DNA of 64,000 nt from Verrucomicrobiota bacterium (GCA_016871415.1 VHDL01000004.1:1-64000); one strand, 5' to 3'; shown: positions 43,910 through 53,653, numbered from the stretch's first letter. Notes: a model not told the origin generated them from the letters alone. Made by a program: numbers and translations.

Positions 43910-45421
43910 ATGAGGTCCGACCATGAGCTTTACCGTCAGCTGAGGGCGTTACCCGCCGGTCTGCTCCTCGCCGAGGAGGTGCCGGCGTTCGACCGCCTGC
44001 TGGGTCGGGAGCGGGTCGCCCGCGTCGCCCTGATCCGAGCGGTCGGTACGGTCGTCTCGGCCTGTCGGGATGAGCGGCTCAAGGACGCGGCACGGGACTG
44101 GCTGCGGAGCCTGATGAAGGATCCGGAGGAGAAGGTGAGGCGTTATGCCGCCGCGGCTTTGCCCAAGTTCGCCTCCGGAGCCGCCGAGGAGTCGGCGATC
44201 CTGGACGCGCTCAAGGTCAGCGGCGAGGAAAGGGAACGTCGCAGGCTGGCCGAAGCCCTTGAGAAGGTCGGCGGCGAAGCGACGCTCAGGGCCGTCGCGG
44301 CCGGCGAAACCTCCGAGGTCTCGGTCCGCAAGGTCAAGGCCGGCATGGCCCGCAAGTCTGGCGGCGTCTCCGCCAGGATTGACGTGCGCATTCCGTTTCG
44401 CCTGGGATCCATGGTGCATCTGCGCTGCCGTCGCGGGTTGGAGTCCTTCGTGGCCGAAGAGATGTCCGGTTCGCCCTTCAAGGTGCGGGAGGTGAGGGCC
44501 GGCTGCGTCATCGCTGACGTCACTCGGGAGTTCAGTCTGGCGGAGGCCCATGCGCTCAGGTGTTTCGACACCCTGTCGTTCCCCTTGGGCGTCATCCGGA
44601 ATCCGGGCGCGCCGTCGGCCGTGGATGAGCTGGCGGCCCTCATCGCCTCTGCGAGTTCGGTCCGTCTGATGGAGCTGCTCACCGCGGGCGCTCCCAGGTA
44701 CCGTCTTTCCTTGGACGGAGCTTCCGCCAAGGTCATCGACCGCATCGCCGAGCGGGCCTACGCCCTGGCTCCCTCCGTCCTGAACGACCCGAAGTCGGCC
44801 GCCTGGACTATCGATGTCATAAGTTCTCCCTTGGGCGCAGGAGTCGAACTGCGTCCGCGTGTCTCGCCCGATCCGCGGATGCATTACCGCACCGCCGCCG
44901 TCGACGCTGCATCGCATCCGCCGCTGGCGGCCTGCCTCGCCAGGGTTTCGCTCGGTACCGATGCGGAGGTCATCTGGGATCCCTTCTGCGGCTCCGGCCT
45001 CGAGCTCGTCGAGCGGGCCATGCTCGGCGGCGTGCGTCGCGCCGTTGGAACCGACATCGACCCTGCGGCCGTCGCGCTCGCCCGAGCGAACTTCGATGCG
45101 GCCGCGGTCAGAGACGTCACCGGCGAGTTCATCGCCTGCGATTTCCGCGATGCTCCGCTGAAGGTCGGCCTCGGCCGCGGCTCGGTCTCCTTGGTCATTT
45201 CCAATCCACCCCTGGGACGTCGCGTCCGCGTGCCGAATCTCCATGGACTCTTCGCCGACCTCTTCAAGGTTTCGGCCGAAGTGCTCAGGCCCGGCGGGCT
45301 GCTTGTTTTCGTGAATCCTCTCCGCCTCGAGCCCGAGGGGCTCCCGCTCCGCCTTGAGCATCGGCGCACGGTTGACTTGGGCGGCTACGACTGCCGTCTC
45401 GAGGTCTACAGGCGGGTCTGA
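43910..45421 (+). CDS. HEAT-repeat + THUMP-like + methyltransferase protein (RlmL/Trm-G10-like)
   Basis: 503 residues from the ATG at 43910 (upstream open codons are not coding-like). Residues 1-150 are HEAT-like helices (EKVRRYAAAALPKFA). Residues about 165-310 resemble the THUMP-containing N-terminus of RNA methyltransferases (VHLRCRRGLESFVAEEM). The C-terminal SAM-dependent domain has D357-PFCGSG, TDIDPAAVALAR and the NPPLG motif (432-436) of N6-adenine or N2-guanine methyltransferases. It probably modifies rRNA or tRNA; exact target cannot be read from sequence. The HEAT extension is not part of standard RlmL. Convergent with ssrA. Confidence 0.82.
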   Translation: MRSDHELYRQLRALPAGLLLAEEVPAFDRLLGRERVARVALIRAVGTVVSACRDERLKDAARDWLRSLMKDPEEKVRRYAAAALPKFASGAAEESAILDALKVSGEERERRRLAEALEKVGGEATLRAVAAGETSEVSVRKVKAGMARKSGGVSARIDVRIPFRLGSMVHLRCRRGLESFVAEEMSGSPFKVREVRAGCVIADVTREFSLAEAHALRCFDTLSFPLGVIRNPGAPSAVDELAALIASASSVRLMELLTAGAPRYRLSLDGASAKVIDRIAERAYALAPSVLNDPKSAAWTIDVISSPLGAGVELRPRVSPDPRMHYRTAAVDAASHPPLAACLARVSLGTDAEVIWDPFCGSGLELVERAMLGGVRRAVGTDIDPAAVALARANFDAAAVRDVTGEFIACDFRDAPLKVGLGRGSVSLVISNPPLGRRVRVPNLHGLFADLFKVSAEVLRPGGLLVFVNPLRLEPEGLPLRLEHRRTVDLGGYDCRLEVYRRV

Positions 45422-45473
45422 GCGGGCACAAAGGACCAGCCCGTCCCCGTGAGGGGCGGGGTGGCCGTTCAGA

Positions 45474-45840
45474 TGGTGGAGGTGGTGGGAGTCGAACCCA
45501 CGTCTTCCGGCCCTTACGTCGTAACTTCTACACGCTTAGCCTCGCCTTTGATTTCGGCCGCATTGGGGGACGGGCGCCCGTGCGGCCTACCTGTCTTCTC
45601 GCTTACCCCGGAGATGTCAGTCAGAGGAGGGGTTCACCCGCATTGACCGAGCTGATTCTGGGCCGCGGGCGGGCTCAGGGGCTCGTCGCTGTGATTAGGC
45701 AGCGAGCGCGAGAACGTTGTCGTTCTCGAACGTGATGGTGTTTTTGGCAGTTGTACTGCGCCGGTCGGATTTAGGAGGGGACTGGCGTCCTCCGCGTGCC
45801 GTCGCGATATCTTGGCTGGAATCGAATCCGGAACACCCCC
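45474..45840 (-). ncRNA. ssrA: tmRNA
   Basis: The minus strand carries both tRNA-like ends: 5' GGGGGTG paired with 3' CACCTCC (one G-U pair), T-arm GTGGG-TTCGACT-CCCAC, and an encoded CCA. The tag reading frame is GCC AAA AAC ACC... ending GCC TAA and encodes AKNTITFENDNVLALAA, which has the usual LAA-type degron. Length 367 nt. Rescues ribosomes stalled on truncated mRNA; the SmpB gene is not in the window. Confidence 0.95.
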
Positions 45841-45888
45841 GAAATGGATACGTCGGTCTCTCTCGGGGAGGACTGAGAATGAACTGAA

Positions 45889-45919
45889 TTTATACTGTCC
45901 GGAAATGGGACGGAGTCAA
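45889..45919 (-). promoter_or_regulatory. Probable ssrA promoter
   Basis: On the minus strand TTGACT (45919-45914) and TATAAA (45894-45889) are 19 bases apart, upstream of the mature tmRNA 5' end at 45840. This implies a leader of roughly 40 bases that RNase P would remove. It is the only A/T-rich island between ssrA and the permease gene. Confidence 0.5.
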
Positions 45920-45988
45920 GAGCCGGGGAGCCGTCGACGGGGTCCTTTTGTTCTTCCCAATCGGCCCTCTGTTGGGTCGTCTTGGACC

Positions 45989-46942
45989 GTGGACCTATTC
46001 TCTCCCGAACTGGGCATGGCCTTGGCCGGACTGGGCGCCCTGATTTTGCTGGGCTGGTTCCTCGCAAGCCGGGGCTGGATCGGGCCGCAGGCCCGTCAGC
46101 CCATCATGAGGCTGATCATCTGGGTCTTCTTCCCGGCGATGATCTTCGACCGCGTGAGCCGCAATCCGCTCATCGCTTCCGGCGGTCAGGCGTTGCTCTA
46201 CCTCGGCGCCGGCTTCTTGCTCATCCTGACCGGTTACGCCGTGGCGACCGCGGTGGGGGCGCTTTCCGGGATTCCGGCCGGCGTCCGACGCCGGACCTTC
46301 GCCTTCTCCGCAGGCGTGAACAATTTCGGTTACCTGGGCATACCGGTCACCGCCGCGCTCTTCGACCGGGACGTCGTCGGCGTGCTGCTGGTGCACAACG
46401 TCGGCGTCGAGGCCGCGGTCTGGACCGTGGGCATCGCGATGCTGTCGGGGAGTTCCTTGCGCAAGGGCATGGCCAATCTCCTGCAGCCCATGACCGTGGC
46501 CCTGTTCGTCGCTCTGGCCGTCAACCTTTCCGGGCTGGGCGCGACGGAGACCGTCGGCTTCCTCTGCCAGGTGCTCCAACCCGTGGGAGACTGCGCCATC
46601 CCCGTGGGCACGCTGCTGAGCGGCATCTACCTGCATGAGCTGCTCGGCGGCTTCAGGCTCCGGGAGGACCTGCGGGTCAGCCTAGGCGTCATCGTCGTCC
46701 GTTGGCTCGTCATGCCGCCGCTCGTTCTCGGCGTCGTGGCCTGCTGTGTGACCGACCTTTCCCTGCGCCAGGTCATGCTGGTGCAGGCGGCGATGCCCTG
46801 CGGCATCTTCACCTTCCTGATCGTCGACCTCTTCAAGGGGGATGCGATGCTTTCGCTCCGTTGTTCGGCCGTCACCATGGCCCTCTGCGCGGTCGTGACC
46901 CCGCTCTGGCTCAAGGTCGGAAGGGTCCTGCTGGAGATCTGA
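45989..46942 (+). CDS. AEC-family (auxin efflux carrier-like) permease
   Basis: 317 residues from a GTG at 45989, chosen because it places the first hydrophobic helix (LGMALAGLGALILLGWFLASRG) at the N-terminus; an ATG at 45905 or 46016 is also possible. About ten hydrophobic segments. The AEC fold is suggested by the long-spaced N-terminal bundle (RLIIWVFFPAMIFDRV), SAGVNNFGYLGIPVTAALF and the C-terminal AAMPCGIFTFLIVDLFKGD half-repeat. Members carry organic acids or other small anions; substrate unknown. Confidence 0.85.
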   Translation: MDLFSPELGMALAGLGALILLGWFLASRGWIGPQARQPIMRLIIWVFFPAMIFDRVSRNPLIASGGQALLYLGAGFLLILTGYAVATAVGALSGIPAGVRRRTFAFSAGVNNFGYLGIPVTAALFDRDVVGVLLVHNVGVEAAVWTVGIAMLSGSSLRKGMANLLQPMTVALFVALAVNLSGLGATETVGFLCQVLQPVGDCAIPVGTLLSGIYLHELLGGFRLREDLRVSLGVIVVRWLVMPPLVLGVVACCVTDLSLRQVMLVQAAMPCGIFTFLIVDLFKGDAMLSLRCSAVTMALCAVVTPLWLKVGRVLLEI

Positions 46943-46967
46943 GCGCTTGCCCGCTTTACAGCATGCC

Positions 46968-48362
46968 ATGTCCCGACAGCATGATGGTCGCGTGAGTCGT
47001 TTTGTGACCATCGGGCTGTGGCTGCTCCTTTCCGGATGCGCGGGATCTCCCGACCGGCATGCCGCCGTGCGGGCCGCCAATGAGGACGGCGATCCGTCCT
47101 TCGTCGAATCCACCGCGCGGGCGGCGGAAGCGGAGCGGCCGATGGACGGCGTGCTCTGGAAGCTCGAGCGCGGCCTGGCGCTGCGAAGGCTGGGCAGGCT
47201 CCGGGAGAGCATTCGCGCGCTGGAGGAGGCCGAGGGAGCGCTCCGTGCGGAGGAGGATCGTCCGGACTTCTCCGCCGTCGGCGCAGTGTCGGCGTTGCTG
47301 ATCAACGACCTTGCAAGCCCTTATGCCGTAAAACCCGTCGAGCGCATCTTCGCCTCCTCGTATCAGGCCCTAAACCGTTTGGAGTCCGGCGATCAGGCCG
47401 GGGCCCGCGTCTCGCTCAACCGCCTGCGCTTCATCCAGGAGACGTTCGGTGACCCAGAAATCTACCTTCCGCCCGTCAAGAATCCCGAGGCGGATCGGCT
47501 CCTGCGAGCCCCCGAGACCGCTGAGGGTCTGGGTCGCATCGACGCCCAACTCGAACCGATCCTCAAGGACGGCGCCTTTGACGACGCTCTGGCCCACTGG
47601 ATTCAGGGCATGTTCTTCTTCCGTCTCGGCTCGGACACGGCCGACCGCGAGAAGGGTCGGAAGGCCCTCGCCGCCGCCGTGCGTCTTAGTCCCGCCTGCG
47701 AGGCGATGAGGCTGGACCTGTCCGATGCCGAGGCGGGTCGCGACGCTGGCAGAGTGGTTTACTTCATGGCCGAAAGCGGGCTCTGCCCCCAATGGTATGA
47801 GGAGCGTGTGGACATCCCGGTGTTCATCGTCTCCCGCGACATTCCTCTTGTCTCCGTGGCCCTGCCGGCGATGCGGCCCGTCGGCCAGGTCTTCCTGCCC
47901 GAGGTGACCGTCGACGGACGTCCTCTGAAGCTTGTGCAGGCCTCGTCCACCGAGGGTCTCATCGCCTCGCATTTCGCCCGGTCCATGCCGGCGGTACGCA
48001 CCCGTGCGCTGCTTTCCGCCGCAAGCAAGGCCGCTGCGTCCTACGTCCTCAACCGCGCGTCCCGCGTCTCCGCCGATCGTTCCGATGCCGGGACCGCAGA
48101 AATCGCTTGGGCGGTCGCCACCCGTCTCGGAACCACGCTATACGGCTATTCTTCCACGCAGGCTGACCTGAGGAACTGGTCCGGACTGCCCGCCCGGACC
48201 GCATTGGCCCGGACCGACGCGCCTCCCGGGGCCCTCGTCAGTGTCAAAGGCATGTCCGGACCGGCCCTAAGGCTTCCACCGGGCAAGGTTCTGCTTGTGT
48301 CCATCTCGCGGCAGTCAGAAAATACTCCTGTCCTGGTGCGCTGCACGACTCTTTCCCCATGA
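46968..48362 (+). CDS. COG3014-like lipoprotein with TPR-like repeats
   Basis: 464 residues from the ATG at 46968; a GTG at 46992 would also give a lipoprotein signal. The lipobox LLSGC places the modified Cys at residue 24. The mature part has TPR-like helices (WKLERGLALRRLGRLRESIRAL) and a region typical of the COG3014 family (DDALAHWIQGMFFFRLG, ARVLNRAS...ADLRNWSGLPARTALART). Its downstream partners are YcfL-like and LpoB-like lipoproteins, the same trio found in several Gram-negatives. Likely a periplasm-facing component of envelope synthesis. Confidence 0.78.
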   Translation: MSRQHDGRVSRFVTIGLWLLLSGCAGSPDRHAAVRAANEDGDPSFVESTARAAEAERPMDGVLWKLERGLALRRLGRLRESIRALEEAEGALRAEEDRPDFSAVGAVSALLINDLASPYAVKPVERIFASSYQALNRLESGDQAGARVSLNRLRFIQETFGDPEIYLPPVKNPEADRLLRAPETAEGLGRIDAQLEPILKDGAFDDALAHWIQGMFFFRLGSDTADREKGRKALAAAVRLSPACEAMRLDLSDAEAGRDAGRVVYFMAESGLCPQWYEERVDIPVFIVSRDIPLVSVALPAMRPVGQVFLPEVTVDGRPLKLVQASSTEGLIASHFARSMPAVRTRALLSAASKAAASYVLNRASRVSADRSDAGTAEIAWAVATRLGTTLYGYSSTQADLRNWSGLPARTALARTDAPPGALVSVKGMSGPALRLPPGKVLLVSISRQSENTPVLVRCTTLSP

Positions 48363-48787
48363 ACCGCCCAGTACTCATCCTCGCCGCCCTGCTGGCCGGC
48401 TGCACCCCTTTGCTCGAGACCGGCGACAAGTTAGAGCGAGCGATCACCCCGCCCGACGGGGTCAACTACGCGGTCACCCGCCCCGAAGGCGGCTTCCGGC
48501 TGGACACTCAGGACGGACGATTCGCCAGCAAGGTCGAGCTGCTCGCTGTGCGTAAGTCCACGACCAAGGGCGGATTCACCCAGGTTCAGTTCGACCTCCG
48601 CAACGCATCCTTCTTGAGGCAGACCGCCAATTTCGGTTTCGAATGGCTCGACGCCGCCGGTTCCGTCACCGAAGGGCAGCGCGGCTGGACGCCGACCCCT
48701 CTTGAGCCCGGACAAATCACCACCGTCACGGCCGTAGCCCTGCGCGCCGATTCCGCCGAGTGCCGGCTTCGTATTCTCGACCGATGA
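48359..48787 (+). CDS. YcfL-like lipoprotein (DUF1425)
   Basis: 142 residues. Starts with an ATG overlapping the upstream stop by 4 bases. Signal peptide with lipobox LLAGC, Cys15. The mature domain is a small beta-sandwich with VNYAVTRPEGGFRL, LLAVRKSTTKGGFTQVQFDLRN and FGFEWLDAAG...TVTAVALRADSAECRLRI, which is the YcfL/DUF1425 pattern. It sits directly before lpoB-like, as in Enterobacteria. Confidence 0.75.
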   Translation: MNRPVLILAALLAGCTPLLETGDKLERAITPPDGVNYAVTRPEGGFRLDTQDGRFASKVELLAVRKSTTKGGFTQVQFDLRNASFLRQTANFGFEWLDAAGSVTEGQRGWTPTPLEPGQITTVTAVALRADSAECRLRILDR

Positions 48788-49332
48788 AACACCGATTCAC
48801 CCTCCTCGCCGGACTGACCCTCCTCGTCGTCGGCTGCGAAACGCCCGCCACCTACAAGGATCCCGAGGGAAGGGAGCTCGTCGTCTCGCTCGGCAAAGTC
48901 GACATCCAGGACTTCGCCAACGCCGGCAACGCCATGCTCCAGGAGATGGTCAAATCGCCCGCCTTCGACCGCGCGGATTCCGTGCCGGTCATTCAGGTCG
49001 GGCAGATTACCAACGACACCGCGACCAATTTCGACCTTTCCCTGCTGCTTTCCAAGATCACCGGACCGCTCGTCAACGCCGGGCGGGTGCGGCTCATCGA
49101 TTCGGACCCCGTGGCCAGCGCCGCTCGCGCGTCCACGCAAGGAGCCGCCGTTCCCGTCCCGCAATACGTCCTTAGGGGCAAGATTCTTGAGGATCGGGCC
49201 AACGCGGGGCGCACCAAGCAGTCCTCCTTCGTCTTCCAGCTCGCGCTCATCGACGTTAGGACGAGCCTCCAAGTGTGGCAGGGCGAGAAGATCGTGACCA
49301 AGCAGGGTACGACCAACGCAGTCGGCTTCTGA
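48784..49332 (+). CDS. LpoB-like penicillin-binding-protein activator lipoprotein
   Basis: 182 residues from the ATG at 48784, overlapping the ycfL-like stop (ATGA). Lipobox LLVVGC gives Cys18. VIQVGQITNDTATNFDLSLL matches the conserved region of LpoB, which in E. coli stimulates the PBP1b glycosyltransferase from the outer membrane; YVLRGKILEDRA and LALIDVRTSLQVWQGEKIVTKQGT complete the TolB-N-like fold. Assignment to the LpoB family is good; whether it activates a PBP here is inference. No PBP gene is in the window. Confidence 0.82.
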   Translation: MKHRFTLLAGLTLLVVGCETPATYKDPEGRELVVSLGKVDIQDFANAGNAMLQEMVKSPAFDRADSVPVIQVGQITNDTATNFDLSLLLSKITGPLVNAGRVRLIDSDPVASAARASTQGAAVPVPQYVLRGKILEDRANAGRTKQSSFVFQLALIDVRTSLQVWQGEKIVTKQGTTNAVGF

Positions 49333-49342
49333 AAGTCCGTTC

Positions 49343-50383
49343 GTGAGGGCCGACTACATTATCGTCGGCCAGGGTCTCGCAGGGTCTCTCCTCGCCGTGT
49401 CCTTGCGCGGTCGCGGTCTGCGCCCCGTGGTGGTGGATGACGGCTGGAAGACTTCGGCCTCCAAGGTAGCGGCCGGACTGATGACCCCGCTCACGGGCCG
49501 GCGTTTCACCCTCACACCCGAATATCCCGGGCTTTTTAGCGTAGCTTCACGCGTGCTCGGCCAGGAGGGCGTGCTGCGCCCGATGCAGGTGTACCGGGCG
49601 TTCGTGGATGATGAGCAGCGTCGGCGGGGTCTCTCCAGAGCGGAGGATCCGTCCTACGCGCCGTTCGTCGTGCGCAGCACCGAGGGGCAAGGTTTGCTGC
49701 ATCCAGACCTGGACGACCCTCTGGGGGGAGTGCTCATGCACGGGGCGTGGACCGACCTACCTGCGCTGCTGTCACGGCATCGTGAAAGCCTGAGGCAGGA
49801 CGGACTTCTGATCGAGGACCGGCTTCATCATGACGACGTTTCCGTCTCCGTTGCCGGCGTCCTTTGGAAGGGGCTCGCCGCCCGTGGCATCGTCTACTGC
49901 GACGGCTATCGTTCGGCGGTATCCGGACCTTTCAAGCGACTCGGCTGGCAGCCGGCCAAGGGAGAGGCGCTGACCCTGACTTCCGACGCGCCCGTCCCGC
50001 CGTTCGTGCTCAATCGCGAGGGCTGGGCCATTCCCCAGGGCGAAGGCGTCTGGCGCACGGGGACGAACTGGGAGTGGGCGGCGCTCGACGAATCCGTCTC
50101 AGCCGTCCAGAGGGACAAGCTCGTCGCTCGATTCCGGGGGTTCTTCCGGTCCCCTGTCGCGGTCGAGGTCTTGGAACAGCAGGCGGGCGTCAGGCCATGC
50201 ACCGCCGACAGCCGCCCTTACCTGGGCACGCATCCCGAGATCCCTTGCGTCCACCTGTTCAACGGCCTGGGTCCCCGCGGGACCGTCTGGGCGCCCGCCA
50301 TGGCTGAGCTCATGGCCGACCATCTGCATGGACGGGCGGCCATTCCTCAGGAACTCGACCTCAGGCGCTCCTGGCCGGCCTGA
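49343..50383 (+). CDS. FAD-dependent oxidoreductase (DAO family)
   Basis: 346 residues from a GTG at 49343, 10 bases after the lpoB-like stop. The FAD-binding Rossmann motif is DYIIVGQGLAGSLLAVSLRGRG at the N-terminus; SASKVAAGLMTPLTGRRF and the C-terminal EQQAGVRPCTADSRPYLGTHP...VHLFNGLGPRGTVWAP blocks are typical of glycine-oxidase/MnmC-C-type proteins. Those that act on tRNA (MnmC) need a fused methyltransferase, which is absent here, so a small amine substrate is more likely. Substrate unknown. Confidence 0.85.
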   Translation: MRADYIIVGQGLAGSLLAVSLRGRGLRPVVVDDGWKTSASKVAAGLMTPLTGRRFTLTPEYPGLFSVASRVLGQEGVLRPMQVYRAFVDDEQRRRGLSRAEDPSYAPFVVRSTEGQGLLHPDLDDPLGGVLMHGAWTDLPALLSRHRESLRQDGLLIEDRLHHDDVSVSVAGVLWKGLAARGIVYCDGYRSAVSGPFKRLGWQPAKGEALTLTSDAPVPPFVLNREGWAIPQGEGVWRTGTNWEWAALDESVSAVQRDKLVARFRGFFRSPVAVEVLEQQAGVRPCTADSRPYLGTHPEIPCVHLFNGLGPRGTVWAPAMAELMADHLHGRAAIPQELDLRRSWPA

Positions 50384-50392
50384 GCCTCGGAC

Positions 50393-50860
50393 TCACTTGC
50401 GCTTCGCGGCCTTCTCGGCCGGCTTCCCCTTGGCGTCGGCCAGCAGGTGGTCGGCGGCCAGCAGGTATCCTGCGAAGCCGAGTCCCGTGATGACGCCTTC
50501 GCAAGCCGAAGCCGTCACCGAGCGATGACGGAACTCCTCGCGCTTGTAGATGTTGGAGATGTGCACTTCGACCGCACGCATGCCGCTGCCAGCGATGCTG
50601 TCGCGCAGGGCCACGCTCACGTGCGTGTGGCCGCCGGGATTGATCACCAGCAGTTTGACGCCCTCGTCGGACCACTTGGCAATTGTATCGATGATCCTTC
50701 CTTCGTGGTTGGATTGGAAGAACCTCGCTTTCACGCCGCGCTTGCCGAGGTGCTCTGAAATCCGCTTCTCGAGGTCGGCGAGCGTGTCATGACCGTAGAC
50801 CTCCGGTTCGCGCCTGCCGAGCCGGTCGAGGTTGGGGCCGTTGATGACGCCGATTTCCAT
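50393..50860 (-). CDS. aroQ: 3-Dehydroquinate dehydratase, type II
   Basis: 155 residues, the usual AroQ size. Third step of the shikimate pathway. INGPNLDRLGRREPEVYG has the catalytic Tyr and the conserved Arg, QSNHEGRIID the loop, INPGGHTHVSVALRDSI the substrate-binding region (usually NPGAYTHTS), and VEVHISNIYKREEFRHRS the active-site His/Arg. The C-terminus ends in a Lys-rich tail. Lies 68 bases after acnA on the same strand. Confidence 0.93.
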   Translation of the reverse strand: MEIGVINGPNLDRLGRREPEVYGHDTLADLEKRISEHLGKRGVKARFFQSNHEGRIIDTIAKWSDEGVKLLVINPGGHTHVSVALRDSIAGSGMRAVEVHISNIYKREEFRHRSVTASACEGVITGLGFAGYLLAADHLLADAKGKPAEKAAKRK

Positions 50861-50928
50861 AATTAGAGCCTAGTCGGACCTGAGGCCCGGGGACAAGGCT
50901 GTAGGACGGGTCCCCGGAGGATGGGGAC

Positions 50929-53622
50929 TCACCTGAGGATCTGACGCAGCACGTAGGGCAGGATACCGCCGTGGCGGTAGTATTCGCCCTCGATGGCGGT
51001 GTCGATGCGGGCCACCAGCGGCGCCCGGTCCACCTTGCCGTCCGCACGCCGGATGACGAGCGTGACGGACTGCTTCGGCTTCACCGGGTCGGTGAGTCCT
51101 TCGAGGTCGAACGTCTCGTCGCCCTTGAGCCCGAAGTCGGACGCCTTCTTGCCATCAGCGAATTCCAGGGGCAGCACGCCCATGCCGATGAGATTGGAGC
51201 GGTGGATGCGCTCGAAGGACTGGGCGACAACGGCCTTGACGCCCAGCAGGGCGGTGCCCTTGGCGGCCCAGTCGCGGGAGGAGCCCATGCCGTAGTCGAT
51301 CCCGGCGAACACGATCAGGCCCTCCTTGCGGGAGGCGTAGGTCTGGCAGGCATCGTAGATTGTCTCAATCCTTCCCTCAGGCTGCAGCTTCGTGAATCCA
51401 CCCTCCTTACCGCCCGCCATCACGTTCTTAACCTGGGTGTTGGCGAAGGTACCTCGGGTCATGATGCGGTCGTTGCCGCGTCGAGAGCCGTAGGAGTTGA
51501 AGTCCTTCTTCGCGACTCCGGCGGCGACGAGGAACTTTCCGGCCGGGGTGTCCTCCTTGAACGAGCCGGCGGGAGAGATGTGGTCGGTCGTGACGGAGTC
51601 CCCCAGGATTGCCAGCGGCCGCAGCGCCTTCAGGGAGGGCACCGGAGGAGGGGTCATCGAGAAGCCCTTGAAGAAGGGCGGTTCCTGGATGTAGGTGGAG
51701 GATTCCTTCCAGCTGAAACGCGCGCCCGTGCCGCCCTGCACGCCCTTCCACTCTGCGGTGGCGTTGGCGAGCGAGTCGGGGGCGTACTTCGACTTGAACA
51801 TCTCGGGCCTGAGGCCCTTAGCGATGCATTCGGCCACTTCGGCCTGGCTCGGCCAGATGTCGCGCAGGTAGACCGGCTTCCCGTCATTACCCGTGCCCAG
51901 CGGCTCGGAGTCGAGATTGATGTCGGCGCGGCCAGCGAGCGCGAAGGCCACGACCAGAGGGGGTGACATCAGGAAGTTCGCTCGCACCGCGCCATGCACG
52001 CGTGCCTCGAAGTTGCGGTTACCTGAAAGCACGGAGGCGGTGACGAGGTCCCCGTCCTTGATGGCCTTCTCGATGTCGGCGTCCAGGGGGCCGGAGTTGC
52101 CGATGCAGGTCGTGCAGCCGTAGCCTACCAGGTTGAAGCCCAGCTGGTCGAGGTAGGGGGTGAGCCGGGTCTCATTGAGGTAGTCGGTGACCACGCGGGA
52201 GCCGGGGGCGAGCGAGCACTTCACGTCAGGATTCACCTTGAGCCCCCTTTCGACGGCCTTCTTGGCCACCAGGCCGGCGGCGACCATCACGGAGGGGTTG
52301 GAAGTGTTGGTGCAGGAGGTGATGGCGGCGATGACGACCGACCCGTGCCTCAGCGACCTTCCGGTGGCGCCGACCGGTGCGGAGTCGCCGCGTGAGGAGG
52401 CGTCCTTGCCGAAGCCCTGCTTCTCCTTGGGGGCGGTGAAGAGCGTGTTTAGGGTCTCCTGAATCTTCGGGAGGTCGATGCGGTCCTGCGGGCGCTTGGG
52501 ACCAGAGACGCAGGGCACGACCGTGCCGATATCCAGGTCGATGGTCTGGGTGTAGTCGATGGCGCCTGCCTTGGGCACCCCGAAGAGTCCCTGGGCCTCG
52601 TAGTAATCCCGGACCAGTCGGATGTGCGCCTCGTCCCGTCCGGTCTGACGCAGGTAGTCGAGCGACTTCTCGTCGACGGGGAAGAAGCCCATGGTGGCGC
52701 CGTATTCCGGAGCCATGTTGGCGATGGTGGCTCGGTCCGCCAGCGAGAGTGCCTCGGTGCCTTCGCCGAAAAACTCGACGAACTTACCCACGACCTTGGC
52801 CTTGCGCAGGATTTCAGTTAGGCGGAGCGTGAGGTCGGTGGCGGTCACGCCTTCGCGCAGGCGTCCGCTCAGATTGACCCCGATGACCTCCGGCGTCTGG
52901 AAGTAGACGGGCTGGCCAAGCATACCGGCTTCGGCCTCGATGCCTCCGACGCCCCAGCCCACGATGCCGATGCCATTGATCATCGTCGTGTGCGAGTCGG
53001 TGCCGACAAGGGTGTCGGGATAGAACACCCCGTCCTTCTGGAAGACGAGCTTGGCGAGGTGCTCGAGGTTGACCTGGTGCACGATACCGATGGCGGGCGG
53101 CACGACGCCGAAGGTCTTGAAGGCCTGCATGCCCCACTTGAGGAATTCGTAGCGCTCGGTGTTGCGTCCGAATTCCTGGCGCAGGTTCTCAAGGAAGGAT
53201 TCGGGGGTGCCGGCGCGGTCGACCTGCACCGAGTGGTCCACCACGAGGTCCACAGGGACAAGAGGCTCAATCACGGCGCCGTCCTTGCCGAGCCGCGCCA
53301 CCGCCGCGCGCATCGCGGCCAGGTCGACGAGCAGGGGCACGCCGGTGAAGTCCTGGAGGACAATGCGGGCGACGACGAACGGGATTTCGGTGTCGACGGG
53401 CTTCGTGGCGTTCCAGGCGGCGAGTGTACGGACATCGTTCTCGGTCACGGCCACGCCGTCGCAGTTGCGGAGCACGGACTCTAGCACCACGCGGATCGAA
53501 ACCGGCAGGCGGGAGATTTTGCCCAGTCCGGCCTCCTCCAGGGCGGGCAGGGAGCAGAGGCTGCCGGTCTTGCCTCCGGCGGAGAAGGGGCGGAGGGCGT
53601 TGAAGGGGACTTTGAAAGCCAT
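50929..53622 (-). CDS. acnA: Aconitate hydratase A
   Basis: 897 residues, full length. Isomerises citrate to isocitrate with a 4Fe-4S cluster. Cluster ligands are in [11 protein letters not shown] and [40 protein letters not shown], the swivel hinge region and [40 protein letters not shown] (in parts) are diagnostic of AcnA/IRP-type enzymes. Follows gltA's reaction in the TCA cycle although encoded 20 kb away. Begins after the peroxiredoxin terminator. Confidence 0.97.
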   Translation of the reverse strand: MAFKVPFNALRPFSAGGKTGSLCSLPALEEAGLGKISRLPVSIRVVLESVLRNCDGVAVTENDVRTLAAWNATKPVDTEIPFVVARIVLQDFTGVPLLVDLAAMRAAVARLGKDGAVIEPLVPVDLVVDHSVQVDRAGTPESFLENLRQEFGRNTERYEFLKWGMQAFKTFGVVPPAIGIVHQVNLEHLAKLVFQKDGVFYPDTLVGTDSHTTMINGIGIVGWGVGGIEAEAGMLGQPVYFQTPEVIGVNLSGRLREGVTATDLTLRLTEILRKAKVVGKFVEFFGEGTEALSLADRATIANMAPEYGATMGFFPVDEKSLDYLRQTGRDEAHIRLVRDYYEAQGLFGVPKAGAIDYTQTIDLDIGTVVPCVSGPKRPQDRIDLPKIQETLNTLFTAPKEKQGFGKDASSRGDSAPVGATGRSLRHGSVVIAAITSCTNTSNPSVMVAAGLVAKKAVERGLKVNPDVKCSLAPGSRVVTDYLNETRLTPYLDQLGFNLVGYGCTTCIGNSGPLDADIEKAIKDGDLVTASVLSGNRNFEARVHGAVRANFLMSPPLVVAFALAGRADINLDSEPLGTGNDGKPVYLRDIWPSQAEVAECIAKGLRPEMFKSKYAPDSLANATAEWKGVQGGTGARFSWKESSTYIQEPPFFKGFSMTPPPVPSLKALRPLAILGDSVTTDHISPAGSFKEDTPAGKFLVAAGVAKKDFNSYGSRRGNDRIMTRGTFANTQVKNVMAGGKEGGFTKLQPEGRIETIYDACQTYASRKEGLIVFAGIDYGMGSSRDWAAKGTALLGVKAVVAQSFERIHRSNLIGMGVLPLEFADGKKASDFGLKGDETFDLEGLTDPVKPKQSVTLVIRRADGKVDRAPLVARIDTAIEGEYYRHGGILPYVLRQILR

Positions 53623-53653
53623 GGGACGATTAGTAGGGAAAAGGGACAGGAGG

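Noticed and set aside
43661-43924. 87-codon minus-strand ORF upstream of gltB
   Set aside because: It covers the probable gltBD promoter, has no family features and no ribosome-binding site.
45449-45646. 65-codon ORF on the plus strand over ssrA
   Set aside because: Its sequence is the antisense of the tRNA-like end and pseudoknot region of tmRNA.
50890-50926. GGGGAC...GTCCCC inverted repeat between acnA and aroQ
   Set aside because: Long loop and no T-run; not convincing as a terminator.
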